Shown here piece by piece: positions 27,641 to 37,223 of a DNA stretch of 64,000 bases. The stretch is from Pseudoalteromonas prydzensis. Its GTDB lineage: Bacteria > Pseudomonadota > Gammaproteobacteria > Enterobacterales > Alteromonadaceae. The stretch's first letter is position 1; each line of letters opens with the position of its first letter. Where the stretch lies: the NCBI RefSeq assembly GCF_001661495.1, contig NZ_BDDT01000004.1, positions 62,001-126,000 on the forward strand. The letters run 5' to 3'. The position numbers were made by a program, and so were the translations under genes. A model generated the notes under the pieces. It had not been told where the DNA came from. It did not search any database and saw nothing but the letters and a program-made list of their open reading frames with translations.

Positions 27641-27691
27641 TTCACCTTTCACCTTTCACCTTTCACCTTTCACCTTTTACCTTTTACCTTT
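27641..27691. repeat. Heptamer tandem repeat (CACCTTT)x5 (TACCTTT)x2
   Basis: Seven 7-base units, the last two differing by one base in the same position. Different in sequence from the tracts near 6.7-7.0 kb but the same unit length. It lies 130 bases before the efflux operon, in a stretch with no gene. Confidence 0.9.
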
Positions 27692-27819
27692 AATCCCACA
27701 AAACCTACGCTTCATCGCTGTTTCCCTTAAGCATGTGTAATGTTATGTAAAGTCAGTTGAGCTATTGCTGTGCTGGTGCTTGAATTACACTCATAAATAG
27801 CAGTAATTCAGGTTTTTAT

Positions 27820-29220
27820 ATGATTTGGCAACTTAAGCCGAGTTTAGTGGCGGTGAGTGTGTTGCTGCTCAGTGCATGCAGCAATCAGCTCAATCCTACT
27901 GAACGTGCGCAAGATATCGCAAATACCCCAGAGCTTTGGCAACAAGCGACTACGTCTGCATTAAAGGTTGAAGATAATTGGCTGCAGCAGCTAGAAAACC
28001 CACAAGTTTTTTTTCTTGTTGAACAGGCATTAGCAAATAACCAGCAAATTTTGCAGTCCGGTTATGATGTTGCTATTAAACAGCAGCAGCTAATTGCCAC
28101 TGGCGCGGCGTTGTGGCCGAGCTTGGATTTATCTACGCGGACGAATCGCAGCAAAGATAATCGCCCAGTTAGTTACAATAATGCCAGTTCGGCAAATTTA
28201 ACCCTCAGCTACGAAATTGATCTATGGGGTAAGTTATCTGATGCGCAGCGTCAAGCTAACCTTGAATTTTTAGCAGAGCAAGCCAATTTTGAGCAAAGTA
28301 AACAGCGCTTAGTAGGCGATGTAGTCAGCGGCTGGTTTAATGTCATCACTGCGCAAAAGCTATTGGCACTGTATCAACAGCGTGAAAAAAACGCTGAGCA
28401 AAATTTGGCAATTATTGAATCGGGTTATCGCCAAGGTTTAAATGCTGCGTTAGATGTGTATTTAACGCGTAATGAACTAAATACTGAACGTTCGCGCATT
28501 GCAGGACAAAAAGCGACATTAAATCAAGCTATTCGAACACTTGAACGGCTAACTGGAGATTATCCAAAAGGCGCCTTAACTGTCGAGGCCGAGCTACCAT
28601 TATTAGATAAACCTATTCCATTAGGTTTACCGTCAGAATTGATCACCCGTAAACCAAGTTTAATGGCCAGTTGGTATCAACTGTTAAGTACCGATGCTAA
28701 TTTGGCCTATGCCCATAAACAACGTTTTCCCAGCTTAGATTTATCAGCAACGTTAGGTGATAGCACGGATCGAGTAAGCGACTTGTTTTCTCCGTCGAGC
28801 CTGGCATGGTCGTTGGTTGGTAGCATTTCTATGCCGCTGTTCGATGCCGGTAGACTAAAAGCAAACGAGGAAGCTGCGCGGTTAGCAGTGCTAAGCCAAG
28901 AGCAAAATTATTTAGCGAGTTTGTATGATGCATTTAATGATGTTGAACAAGCTATTTCGCAAGAGCAGTCATTACAACAGCGCTACCAGGCTACGCTTAA
29001 AGCGCAAGAAAATGCTATTGCAGCAGAGCAATTATCATTTGAGCAATATCAAAGTGGTTTAGTCACTTACACCACCGTATTAGATGCACAAGACCGCTCT
29101 TTTGATGCACAAAGCTCTGTCATCGAAATTAAAAACCAACTTATTATTAACCGTATAAATCTTCATATTGCCCTTGGTGGCGATTTTTCACAGCCAACCA
29201 ACGCATCAACAGAGCAATAA
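27820..29220 (+). CDS. RND efflux outer membrane lipoprotein (OprM/NodT family)
   Basis: Outer membrane channel of a tripartite pump. The 466-residue protein has a lipoprotein signal ending LLLSACS, so Cys20 is likely lipidated, followed by two TolC-type repeats; LSYEIDLWGKLSDAQRQA and MPLFDAGRLKANEEAA are hallmark segments of the two halves. The alpha-helical barrel regions are rich in Gln and Ala, as usual. First gene of a three-gene operon; adaptor begins two bases after its stop. No local regulator gene is present. Confidence 0.93.
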   Translation: MIWQLKPSLVAVSVLLLSACSNQLNPTERAQDIANTPELWQQATTSALKVEDNWLQQLENPQVFFLVEQALANNQQILQSGYDVAIKQQQLIATGAALWPSLDLSTRTNRSKDNRPVSYNNASSANLTLSYEIDLWGKLSDAQRQANLEFLAEQANFEQSKQRLVGDVVSGWFNVITAQKLLALYQQREKNAEQNLAIIESGYRQGLNAALDVYLTRNELNTERSRIAGQKATLNQAIRTLERLTGDYPKGALTVEAELPLLDKPIPLGLPSELITRKPSLMASWYQLLSTDANLAYAHKQRFPSLDLSATLGDSTDRVSDLFSPSSLAWSLVGSISMPLFDAGRLKANEEAARLAVLSQEQNYLASLYDAFNDVEQAISQEQSLQQRYQATLKAQENAIAAEQLSFEQYQSGLVTYTTVLDAQDRSFDAQSSVIEIKNQLIINRINLHIALGGDFSQPTNASTEQ

Positions 29221-29222
29221 CT

Positions 29223-30524
29223 ATGAACTTAAAAACCAGAAAAATATTGATCCCAGCCGTAGTGATTGCAGCAACCGCAGCAATCGTTATGTTTATTCAA
29301 GGTAACCCGCCGCAAGCTAATCGTTTTGCAGCGCCACCTAAAGCACAAATTAGTGTGGCAGTGCAGTTACTAACACCGCAATCATACCAAGTGATGATTG
29401 ATAGTTTTGGCACCGTAAAACCACGCACGCAAAGTGGCTTAGTTGCTCAAGCATCGGGGCAAATCATTGCGGTTAGTGAGCAGTTTCGCGAAGGGGGCTT
29501 TTTTGAAAAAGGGGATGTGTTACTGCAACTTGATGATAGGGATCACCGCGCTGAAGTAAAAGCCGCACAAGCAAACTTATTAACTGCGCAACAGGGCTTA
29601 CAAGAAGAGCAAGCGCGTGGACGTCAAGCTTTGGTTGACTGGCAGCGTTTAGGTAATGGTGCACAAGCGAGTAACTTAGTGTTGCGCGAACCACAATTAG
29701 CTGCAGCGCAAGCACAAGTGTTGTCAGCTCAAGCGCAACTTGAAAAAGCTGAACTTGATTTAGAGCGTACTAAAATTACAGCTCCTTATGCCGGTCGTGT
29801 ACTCAGTCGCAGTGTTGATCTAGGCCAAGTAGTGTCTAATAATACTCAGCTTGCAACGATTTATGCCATTGATAGTGTGGAAATTCGTCTGCCAATCAAA
29901 AATAAAGATTTGCCATTTATAAACTTACCAGAGCAATATCGTGATGGGCAAAAAAATGCACTCGGATCTGCGGTGCATTTCACTTCAGACTTAGTCGGCA
30001 AGCAAAGTTGGCTTGGGCAAATTTCGCGTACCGAAGGAGCTATTGATGAAAGCGCCCAACAACTGTACGTGGTGGCACAAATTAATGATCCATACAAAGC
30101 AACAGCGCAAAACCAATATCCAATTAAGATAGGGCAATATATTAAAGCGCAGATCAGCGGCAAACAGGTAAACGATGTATTGGTTATTCCTAACAGCACC
30201 ATTTATCAAGGCAGCTATGTGTATGTTGTTGAGCAAGGCGTACTTAAGCGTAAAGAGATTCGCTTAGCATGGCAAAACGCGACGCAAGGAATTATTGCCA
30301 GTGGTTTAACGGCTGGTGAACAGTTGGTACTCACACCGCTTGGTCAGGTGAGCTCAGGTACGCGAGTTAAAGTAATGGGTGAACCTGCAACCTCGACAGA
30401 ACCTGTGAAAAAACAGAGCCCAAGTCGTGAGCAGCTCGAAGAGATGGCTAAAAAACAAGGTATTACTGTTGAGCAGTTAGTTGAAAAACGCCGTGCAGCA
30501 AGATCGCAAGGAGATAAACCATGA
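29223..30524 (+). CDS. RND efflux periplasmic adaptor
   Basis: Membrane fusion protein linking pump and outer membrane channel. The 433 residues include an N-terminal signal-anchor helix (ILIPAVVIAATAAIVMFI), a lipoyl-like half motif (SGQIIAVSEQFREGGFFEKGDVLLQLDD), a long coiled-coil hairpin rich in Ala/Gln, the second lipoyl half (KITAPYAGRVLSRSVDLGQV), a beta-barrel domain, and a charged C-terminal tail (REQLEEMAKKQGITVEQLVE). Its stop overlaps the pump start in ATGA. Confidence 0.93.
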   Translation: MNLKTRKILIPAVVIAATAAIVMFIQGNPPQANRFAAPPKAQISVAVQLLTPQSYQVMIDSFGTVKPRTQSGLVAQASGQIIAVSEQFREGGFFEKGDVLLQLDDRDHRAEVKAAQANLLTAQQGLQEEQARGRQALVDWQRLGNGAQASNLVLREPQLAAAQAQVLSAQAQLEKAELDLERTKITAPYAGRVLSRSVDLGQVVSNNTQLATIYAIDSVEIRLPIKNKDLPFINLPEQYRDGQKNALGSAVHFTSDLVGKQSWLGQISRTEGAIDESAQQLYVVAQINDPYKATAQNQYPIKIGQYIKAQISGKQVNDVLVIPNSTIYQGSYVYVVEQGVLKRKEIRLAWQNATQGIIASGLTAGEQLVLTPLGQVSSGTRVKVMGEPATSTEPVKKQSPSREQLEEMAKKQGITVEQLVEKRRAARSQGDKP

Positions 30525-33500
30525 TAGCTTGGTTTACCAAAAATCATGTTGCAGCTAATTTATTGCTGATCAGCATTGTATTTGCGGGTTTATTTAGTTT
30601 AACCACGCAAATACCGCTTGAAGTATTTCCTTCATTTGAAACCGATCGCATTAGCGTTAGCGTATCATTACGTGGCTCAACACCTGAAGATGTGGAGCAA
30701 GGGGTGACCATCCGTATTGAAGAATCAGTGCAAGATTTAGAAGGGATCAAACAGATCTCAAGTCGCTCCTCTGAAGGCTCCGCCTCGGTTAGTATTGAAG
30801 TTGAAAGTGGCTATGATCCGCGAGAGTTATTAGCTGATATAAAAAGCCGGGTCGATGCTATCAATACTTTTCCAGTTGATGCCGAAAAGCCCGTTGTAGC
30901 CCTTGCAGAGCGCAAGCGTGAAGTCATCGCGGTCACCGTTGCTAGTGATTATGGTGAAAAAGAAACCCGTGAATACGCCGAACAAGTTCGAGACCAATTA
31001 CTGCGTTTACCAAGTGTTACGCAGGTTGAGTTAAGTGGCGTGCGCGATTACGAATTAGCCATTGAAGTCAGCCAAGATACGTTACGCCAATATAGTTTAA
31101 GTTTAAGTGATATTTCGCGGGCCATTAGCAATTCTAGCTCTGACATCTCCGCAGGGAATTTAAAAACCGAAGGCGGCGACGTACTCATTCGCTCTAAAGG
31201 GCAAGCTTATCGCAAAGACGAATTTGCCCAAGTAGTGGTAAAGCATCAAAGCGATGGCACTATTATTCGTTTAGGCGATATTGCTAAAATCAGCGATGAC
31301 TTTGAAGAAACGCCAGTGCGTACCCGCTTTAACGGTAAGCAAGCTGCGTTTATTGACGTATACCGAATTGGCCCGCAAAGCGCTATTACTGTGGCAGATG
31401 AAGTTAAAGAGTTCATTGAAAACCAGCAAACAAATCTGCCGATGGGGTTTGAGCTGAGTTACTGGGATGATGATTCAGAACTGGTTAAAAGTCGTATTGC
31501 CACGCTTACCACTAATGCCTTACAAGGCGGCATTTTAGTGTTGGCTTTACTGACGTTATTTTTACGACCGGCCATCGCATTCTGGGTGTTCATTGGTATT
31601 CCAGTATCGTTTATGGGCGCTTTTTTAGCCATGCCATTGTTTGGTGTAACACTGAACATTATGAGTTTATTTGGTTTTATTTTAGTTCTGGGAATTGTTG
31701 TTGATGATGCCATTGTTACTGGTGAAAATGTTTATACCCATTTAAAAACGGCGGAATCAGGTGAACAAGCGGCTATTCGCGGTACTCAAGAAGTGGCAAC
31801 GCCGGTAACGTTTGGCGTATTAACGACAGTTGCGGCCTTTTTACCTTTGGCGTTTATTGAAGGTGGCCGTGGCGCGTTATTTGCGCAAATTCCAGTGGTG
31901 GTGATCCCCGTGCTATTATTCTCGTTAATTGAGTCTAAGTTCGTGTTACCCGCGCATTTAAAATACATAAAATTACGTCATCAAAAAGGCGAGCCCTCAA
32001 AATTTGATAAGTTCCAACAACGTTTTGCCGATGGTTTTGAGCATGCAATCTTAAAATACTATCAGCCCATTTTAAACCTCGCTTTACGCCATAAACTTGC
32101 AACGGTGAGTTTGTTTGTTGGTATTTTCTTGATCATTTTAACTATGATCACCAGTGGCTGGACTAAGTTTATTTTCTTCCCACGTATTCCAAGTGAAACA
32201 GTGCGGGTTAACTTAACCTTACCAACGGGTACGCCGTTTGAAGTGACTAATAAATATGTCATTGATATGTCGGATAAAGCTCGCCAATTACAAGATAAGT
32301 ACCGCGATGAAGAGACGGGTGAAAGTGTTATTTTAAATATACTTGCTACTACCGGCGGGCGCGGTGGTGCGTCTAACTCTGGCAGTGTTCGTTTTGAAAT
32401 AACACCCGCTGAAAGCCGCGACTCAGATATTGGCTCGCGCGAGCTTGCCAGCGAATGGCGCGATTTAATTGGTATTATACCTGGCGCTGAAAGCTTAACT
32501 TTTAGAGCCGAAATTGGCCGTAGTTCCGATCCGATTGACGTACAGTTAACGGCAACCTCACTGACAACATTGCAAGAAGTGGCTGATCATGTCAAAGCGC
32601 GGTTAGCGACATACCCAACGGTATTTGATATTGCTGATAGTATGTCTGATGGCAAAGAAGAGCTACAAATAGAGCTAACAGAGCAAGGCCTAGCACTGGG
32701 GTTGAATCGTGTTGATGTATCGCAACAAGTGCGTAATTCATTTTTTGGAGCGCAAGCTCAGCGTATTCAACGTGGCCGCGATGATGTGCGAGTAATGGTG
32801 CGTTTACCAATCGAAGAGCGCCGCTCAGTGGCGGATCTAAAAGATATTTTAATCAATCTACCCGATGGCGGCACTGTGCCTTTATCGCATGTAGCTAAGC
32901 TGGTGCCAGGGCAAAGTCCTTCGTCGATAAATCGCATTGATCGCTACCGTACTTTGAATGTTACCGCTGATATTGAAAAACAAAACACCAATATGACGGT
33001 ACTCCAAGCTGACTTAAAAATTTACCTAGATGAGCTTGTACAACAATACCCTGGTGTAAGTCACTCACTCGAAGGCGAAGCTAAAGAGCAGCGAGAGTCA
33101 TTTGGTTCACTTGCATGGGCATTGGTTTTTGTGTTTTTTATTATCTACGGCTTATTAGCAATTCCATTTAAATCCTACTTGCAGCCATTAATCGTTATGA
33201 GTGTGATCCCATTTGGCATGATAGGCGCGGTAATAGGGCATTGGATCATGGGCATGGAACTGACCATTATGAGCTTACTTGGCATGCTAGCCTTAATTGG
33301 TGTAGTGGTGAACGATTCACTCGTTTTGGTTGATTTTATTAATAAAAAACGCAGTGAAGGGGGGGATTTACTGGAGGCGGTAAAAATGGCGGGCGCATCA
33401 CGTTTTCGTCCTGTGATGCTAACCAGCTTAACGACCTTTATAGGCTTAATGCCGCTACTGTTTGAGAAGGCAACACAAGCGCAATTTTTGATCCCGATGG

Positions 33501-33604
33501 CGGTGAGTCTTGGTTTTGGAATTATTTTTGCGACCTTTATTACCTTGTTGCTAGTGCCAGTTAACTACTTGTTGATGGAGCGCCTGCAAGGCTGGTTTAA
33601 ATAA
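30521..33604 (+). CDS. RND multidrug efflux permease (HAE1 family)
   Basis: Proton-driven inner membrane pump of 1027 residues with twelve membrane helices and two large periplasmic loops. TM1 follows the start (AANLLLISIVFAGLFSL); TM4 carries the proton-relay aspartates in GIVVDDAIVTGENV; the second half shows GVVVNDSLVLVDFINK and MTSLTTFIGLMPLLFE. The VexF-like group of marine pumps is the nearest resemblance, but the substrate cannot be read from sequence. Overlaps the adaptor gene by four bases. A hairpin with little T tail follows. Confidence 0.94.
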   Translation: MIAWFTKNHVAANLLLISIVFAGLFSLTTQIPLEVFPSFETDRISVSVSLRGSTPEDVEQGVTIRIEESVQDLEGIKQISSRSSEGSASVSIEVESGYDPRELLADIKSRVDAINTFPVDAEKPVVALAERKREVIAVTVASDYGEKETREYAEQVRDQLLRLPSVTQVELSGVRDYELAIEVSQDTLRQYSLSLSDISRAISNSSSDISAGNLKTEGGDVLIRSKGQAYRKDEFAQVVVKHQSDGTIIRLGDIAKISDDFEETPVRTRFNGKQAAFIDVYRIGPQSAITVADEVKEFIENQQTNLPMGFELSYWDDDSELVKSRIATLTTNALQGGILVLALLTLFLRPAIAFWVFIGIPVSFMGAFLAMPLFGVTLNIMSLFGFILVLGIVVDDAIVTGENVYTHLKTAESGEQAAIRGTQEVATPVTFGVLTTVAAFLPLAFIEGGRGALFAQIPVVVIPVLLFSLIESKFVLPAHLKYIKLRHQKGEPSKFDKFQQRFADGFEHAILKYYQPILNLALRHKLATVSLFVGIFLIILTMITSGWTKFIFFPRIPSETVRVNLTLPTGTPFEVTNKYVIDMSDKARQLQDKYRDEETGESVILNILATTGGRGGASNSGSVRFEITPAESRDSDIGSRELASEWRDLIGIIPGAESLTFRAEIGRSSDPIDVQLTATSLTTLQEVADHVKARLATYPTVFDIADSMSDGKEELQIELTEQGLALGLNRVDVSQQVRNSFFGAQAQRIQRGRDDVRVMVRLPIEERRSVADLKDILINLPDGGTVPLSHVAKLVPGQSPSSINRIDRYRTLNVTADIEKQNTNMTVLQADLKIYLDELVQQYPGVSHSLEGEAKEQRESFGSLAWALVFVFFIIYGLLAIPFKSYLQPLIVMSVIPFGMIGAVIGHWIMGMELTIMSLLGMLALIGVVVNDSLVLVDFINKKRSEGGDLLEAVKMAGASRFRPVMLTSLTTFIGLMPLLFEKATQAQFLIPMAVSLGFGIIFATFITLLLVPVNYLLMERLQGWFK

Positions 33605-33609
33605 AAAGT

Positions 33610-33642
33610 TATTCTCCACAATCTATTAGGTTGTGGGGAATA
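33610..33642 (+). terminator. Possible terminator hairpin after the RND operon
   Basis: TATTCTCCACAA / TTGTGGGGAATA arms with one imperfect pair and a 9-base loop, six bases after the permease stop. No T-run follows, so it may be a processing or stability hairpin. Confidence 0.4.
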
Positions 33643-33718
33643 CACGCAAAATTTCTCAAACTATTTTTTCAAGCTGAGGTAAACTAATCACAAAGTAGTT
33701 AAATTCAAAGGCTTCAAC

Positions 33719-35071
33719 ATGATTGAATACCCGATTGATCAACTCCCACAGCTTATCGATGAGCTTCTGCAATGCGATACCACAGAACGTAAAAACAAGC
33801 TGTTAGCCGACGCTAAAGAAATTCTCTCAACTGAGCATTTGTCGTTATTGTTTGAAGCATTGCCAAAAGAGCAACGTTTAGATATTTGGCAGTTGTTAGA
33901 TGAAGACACCCAGCACGAAATATTTATTAATTTAGGCGCGGATAGCTGTCGTTGGTTATTACAATCACTAGATGAAGCGGATGGCTTTAAGCTACTTGAT
34001 GAAGTGAGTGTTGAAGAGTTACTAGAACTCGAAGAGATAATTCCGGAGCGCTTTGTTGAATACGCGCGCCATCAATTGGATGAAGTACAAACTAAGCAGT
34101 ACGAGCTTGCACAGCAATACAACCCAGAGCAATTAGGTCACTGGTTGGATTTTGACGCTATTAAAGTATCTGAAAAGCTAACCGTTGCAGGTGCTCGCAA
34201 AATCTTGCAAAAAGGTTTACCTCAGTACAGTGAAGTGATTTATTTAGTTAGCCGTAAAGGCACTTTAATTGGTGAAGTGCCAGTTAATGCATTATTTAAA
34301 GCTAACGACTCTGATACTTTGCTGAGTTTTGCAGTGCATGATGTTGCCTCTTTACATGCCGATGATGACTTATACGAAGCGGCTGAAGTGGTGATCCATA
34401 GCGAAAGAATGGCTATGCCAGTGGTCAATGCAGATAACAAGCTGTTAGGGCGTTTAAAAGTCACTTCAGCCTACGAGTTGCGCCAAGAGGTAACCGATGA
34501 AGCCGCAGCTAAAGCGGGTGGTTTACGAGAAGACGAAGACCTATTTGCCAGCGTTCGTAAAAGTGCTAAGAACCGTGGAATTTGGCTAGGAATTAATTTA
34601 GCGACCGCTTTTTTAGCGTCATGGTTTATTGGTTTGTTTGGCGCCACCATTGAGCAAGTTGTTGCATTGGCGGTATTGATGCCTGTGGTGGCTTCCATGG
34701 GCGGGATTGCCGGTAGTCAAACACTTACCGTTATCGTGCGGGGGTTAGCACTTGGTCAGGTAACAGATTCAAACCGCAAAGCACTACTCAAAAAAGAGCT
34801 TAGAGTTGGTGCTGTAAATGGTTGTGTATGGGCTATGGTTATAGGTGTGCTCACTTATGTGTGGTTTAGTGATGTGATGCTCAGTATAACTATCACCGTG
34901 GCTATTTTACTTAATTTGATAGCTGCGTCTTTATCGGGGGTGGTGATCCCATCGATTTTAGATAAAATGAAAATCGATCCTGCCTTATCAGGCTCAGTAA
35001 TTTTAACCACAGTGACTGATATTGTTGGCTTTGTGACTTTCTTAGGATTAGGTAGTCTATTATTACTTTAA
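33719..35071 (+). CDS. mgtE: Magnesium transporter MgtE
   Basis: Magnesium-gated Mg2+ channel of the inner membrane. The 450-residue protein follows the family plan: acidic helical N domain (about 1-130), two CBS domains (about 135-255, with MAMPVVNADNKLLGRLKVT), a connecting helix, and five membrane helices from about residue 285, containing LMPVVASMGGIAGSQTLTVIVRGLALG in the pore region and PALSGSVILTTVTDIVGF. The ATG is preceded by AAGG. It stands alone between the efflux operon and a barrel protein gene. No M-box riboswitch was recognised upstream. Confidence 0.95.
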   Translation: MIEYPIDQLPQLIDELLQCDTTERKNKLLADAKEILSTEHLSLLFEALPKEQRLDIWQLLDEDTQHEIFINLGADSCRWLLQSLDEADGFKLLDEVSVEELLELEEIIPERFVEYARHQLDEVQTKQYELAQQYNPEQLGHWLDFDAIKVSEKLTVAGARKILQKGLPQYSEVIYLVSRKGTLIGEVPVNALFKANDSDTLLSFAVHDVASLHADDDLYEAAEVVIHSERMAMPVVNADNKLLGRLKVTSAYELRQEVTDEAAAKAGGLREDEDLFASVRKSAKNRGIWLGINLATAFLASWFIGLFGATIEQVVALAVLMPVVASMGGIAGSQTLTVIVRGLALGQVTDSNRKALLKKELRVGAVNGCVWAMVIGVLTYVWFSDVMLSITITVAILLNLIAASLSGVVIPSILDKMKIDPALSGSVILTTVTDIVGFVTFLGLGSLLLL

Positions 35072-35104
35072 TCAATTGGTTTATTTTAAATAAAGGGAAA
35101 CAGG

Positions 35105-35818
35105 ATGACTATAAAATTAACGGCAGGACTGATAGTAGTAATAGCAAGTTACAGCGCTGTAGCAAAGGATAATAAACTTTCTGAAGATCCCACCAAAGTA
35201 GTTACTCAGCTTGGGGCAAGTTATTCCGATGAAATTAAAGTCAGTGGTTCACTGAGCTTAGATGCAGTCAGAAAATTAAATGCAAGCATTAGCCTTGAAA
35301 GTGAAGAGTGGCGATTTGGTGGTTCTTGGCTGTTTGATATCGGTATCGTTAATTTTAATTTTGGTAAACAATCGTTCGATCGTGGAGCAGAAAAAACCAG
35401 TTATAGCGTAGGCACATTTATGCCGTTGAGCTATTTTGATATTGCTCCTATGGGCTGGCAAATTTTTGCTATGGGTGGTTACAGCCATACCGAGGGTGAT
35501 ATAGCCTGTGAGCTTGATAGTAACGCATGTCCAATTATTGATATGCCATCAACCGATGGCTGGGTGCTGGTACCAAATGCAACTAATGGCGGCTATTTAG
35601 GCGCGTTTGCCTTAAAGCCACTGGCTGGGGATTGGACACTGATCACCGCAGCTGCCTATTCCATGGGGTCAGATGATTACTCTGGTTACTTTGCTGCATT
35701 AGGTGCAAGTTATCAAATAGATAAACAACAAAAAGTTAAGCTGTTTGGTGCGACTCAAAATAGTGATTATGGCTCTGATCAAAATTTAGGCGTAGGCTAT
35801 ACTTATCAACTTAATTGA
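35105..35818 (+). CDS. Putative outer membrane beta-barrel protein, unknown
   Basis: The 237-residue product starts with a signal peptide (LTAGLIVVIASYSAVA), then shows alternating hydrophobic and polar residues with many aromatic girdles (WRFGGSWLFDIGIVNFNFGK, GYSHTEGD), and ends LGVGYTYQLN, a C-terminal strand with hydrophobic terminal pattern as in outer membrane proteins. Two cysteines (CELDSNAC) may form a loop disulphide. AAAGGGAAACAGG precedes the ATG. It is 33 bases after mgtE; no family was recognised. Confidence 0.7.
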   Translation: MTIKLTAGLIVVIASYSAVAKDNKLSEDPTKVVTQLGASYSDEIKVSGSLSLDAVRKLNASISLESEEWRFGGSWLFDIGIVNFNFGKQSFDRGAEKTSYSVGTFMPLSYFDIAPMGWQIFAMGGYSHTEGDIACELDSNACPIIDMPSTDGWVLVPNATNGGYLGAFALKPLAGDWTLITAAAYSMGSDDYSGYFAALGASYQIDKQQKVKLFGATQNSDYGSDQNLGVGYTYQLN

Positions 35819-35942
35819 TTGCAGTTTTATTTCTGTGTGATGAATTTTTGATGAAGAAGTGGTTGTGCGCTATTTTACAATAGTTTTTTGTAATACTGTG
35901 TTGTTCCACAAGACGTTATTATTTAAATTACAAGGAAACATC

Positions 35943-36080
35943 ATGCCAAAGAAACCAGAAAAAGCAAAAAACAAAGAAGCAAAATCAATTAAAAAAGAAA
36001 TTATCGTACGAAAAGAAAAAGTCGCTAAGCAGAAAACAAAAATTGCCAAGTTAAAAAAAGCATTAAAAAAGGCTGCCTAA
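35943..36080 (+). CDS. Very lysine-rich 45-residue protein
   Basis: ATG 35943 is preceded by CAAGGAAAC, and a longer frame from 35859 lacks a ribosome site. The product is nearly half lysine, with a few Glu and Ala, and reads as one long amphipathic helix (KEKVAKQKTKIAKLKKALKK), plausibly a coiled coil. Such composition fits nucleic-acid or membrane binding, but no family is recognised and that role is a guess. A perfect 12-base-pair hairpin follows 37 bases after the stop. Codon use (AAA-rich) fits the AT-rich genome. Confidence 0.65.
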   Translation: MPKKPEKAKNKEAKSIKKEIIVRKEKVAKQKTKIAKLKKALKKAA

Positions 36081-36116
36081 TTTAGACCCTCGTATATAAA
36101 ACACCTCTTATTGCTC

Positions 36117-36147
36117 GGGCAATTATGATGCAAATTCATAATTGCCC
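36117..36147 (+). terminator. Hairpin after the lysine-rich gene
   Basis: Perfect arms GGGCAATTATGA / TCATAATTGCCC with loop TGCAAAT. No T-run follows, so it may stabilise the 3' end of a transcript rather than terminate it. Confidence 0.45.
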
Positions 36148-36270
36148 AGTCCCACATTTTTACTAACCTAACCAAAACTTCGTTAACTTGGTAATACTTG
36201 TTAATATTTTTATGCAAATATGTTTTAATCTAGGCTTGTCTTTACTGCATTAAGTGTTTTCTTAGACTCT

Positions 36271-37185
36271 ATGATCAAAATTTTTAGTGTACTCACTATT
36301 TTTATGTGGGCTTGTCCCGCTAGTGTATTTGCATCTGAGCACTTTAGTGATCACGAACAGTTTTGCCTGCAACAACCAGATAAGCAATGTTTAGCCTATA
36401 TTAATGAACATATAGCGGATTCGGAGCTAAATTCAACACAGTGGTATAAGGGGCAGTCTTATTTATTTGATTATTACTATGATAAGAATGACTTTGAAAC
36501 CTTGAAAGCGATTGTTGAGCCTTTTGCAGATCGTGATGATTTACCTAAAGTATTTAAAGTGCAAACTTACTTTTATTACGCCAAAGCGTTACGTTATTAC
36601 AACAATGACAAGCAGGCAAAAATATACGCAACGAAGGCATTTGATAATATACAGCAAATGTATGAGTCATTTTCTGATCCAATGCGGATACTAGAGTTGG
36701 CAAATTTACAGTATGTATTTGGTAATAAAGAAACCGCATTTCAAATGCTTTTAAAAGCAGAGCGAAAGTTTGGTAAAAGTAAAGATCCCATTTTTAACTT
36801 TGAATTACATTCAAATAAAGCAAATGTTTATCATGGTCTTGGTGATCTAGAAAATGCGAAAACGAGCCGAAAGAAAGCACTCGACTGGATTTATCCAACC
36901 CAACATCAAAACAAAATTATTATTGCGCAAGGTAATTTAGCGCGCACTTATCAACTGCTCGCTGAGTATAAACAGGCTAATAAATACTACGTTGCAGCGT
37001 TAGGTAATATGGTGTCTCCTAGCGATGACTTACTTAAAGCAACCTATAAATTAAGATTGGCAGAAATTAGCTGGCAAGCCAAAAAACCACAGCAAGCAAG
37101 TGCATGGTTACAAAAAGTGGATGAAAGCCAATTATTATCAAACACCCATAAAGCGCTTTATGCACGATTAAAAGCCGCGCTGTAA
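36271..37185 (+). CDS. Secreted TPR-repeat protein, unknown
   Basis: The 304-residue product has a signal peptide (MIKIFSVLTIFMWACPASVFA) and helical repeats rich in Tyr and Ala. TPR-like units include YYAKALRYYNNDKQAKIYAT, HSNKANVYHGLGDLENAKTS and QGNLARTYQLLAEYKQANKY. N-terminal domains of some Pseudoalteromonas GGDEF proteins look like this, but no output domain follows here. Two cysteines near the N-terminus (CLQQPDKQC) could pair. It converges on a TonB receptor gene; function unknown. Confidence 0.75.
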   Translation: MIKIFSVLTIFMWACPASVFASEHFSDHEQFCLQQPDKQCLAYINEHIADSELNSTQWYKGQSYLFDYYYDKNDFETLKAIVEPFADRDDLPKVFKVQTYFYYAKALRYYNNDKQAKIYATKAFDNIQQMYESFSDPMRILELANLQYVFGNKETAFQMLLKAERKFGKSKDPIFNFELHSNKANVYHGLGDLENAKTSRKKALDWIYPTQHQNKIIIAQGNLARTYQLLAEYKQANKYYVAALGNMVSPSDDLLKATYKLRLAEISWQAKKPQQASAWLQKVDESQLLSNTHKALYARLKAAL

Positions 37186-37223
37186 ATAAACGGTGAAAGC
37201 GTTGCCCTCACCGCTGCATTTTA

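Noticed and set aside
27336..27740. 134-codon plus-strand frame
   Set aside because: It reads through a tRNA fragment, the hairpin element, a terminator and a heptamer array, so it cannot be a real gene.
33605..33718. M-box magnesium riboswitch ahead of mgtE
   Set aside because: The leader is too short and shows only one simple hairpin close to the preceding gene; no conserved M-box helices were seen.
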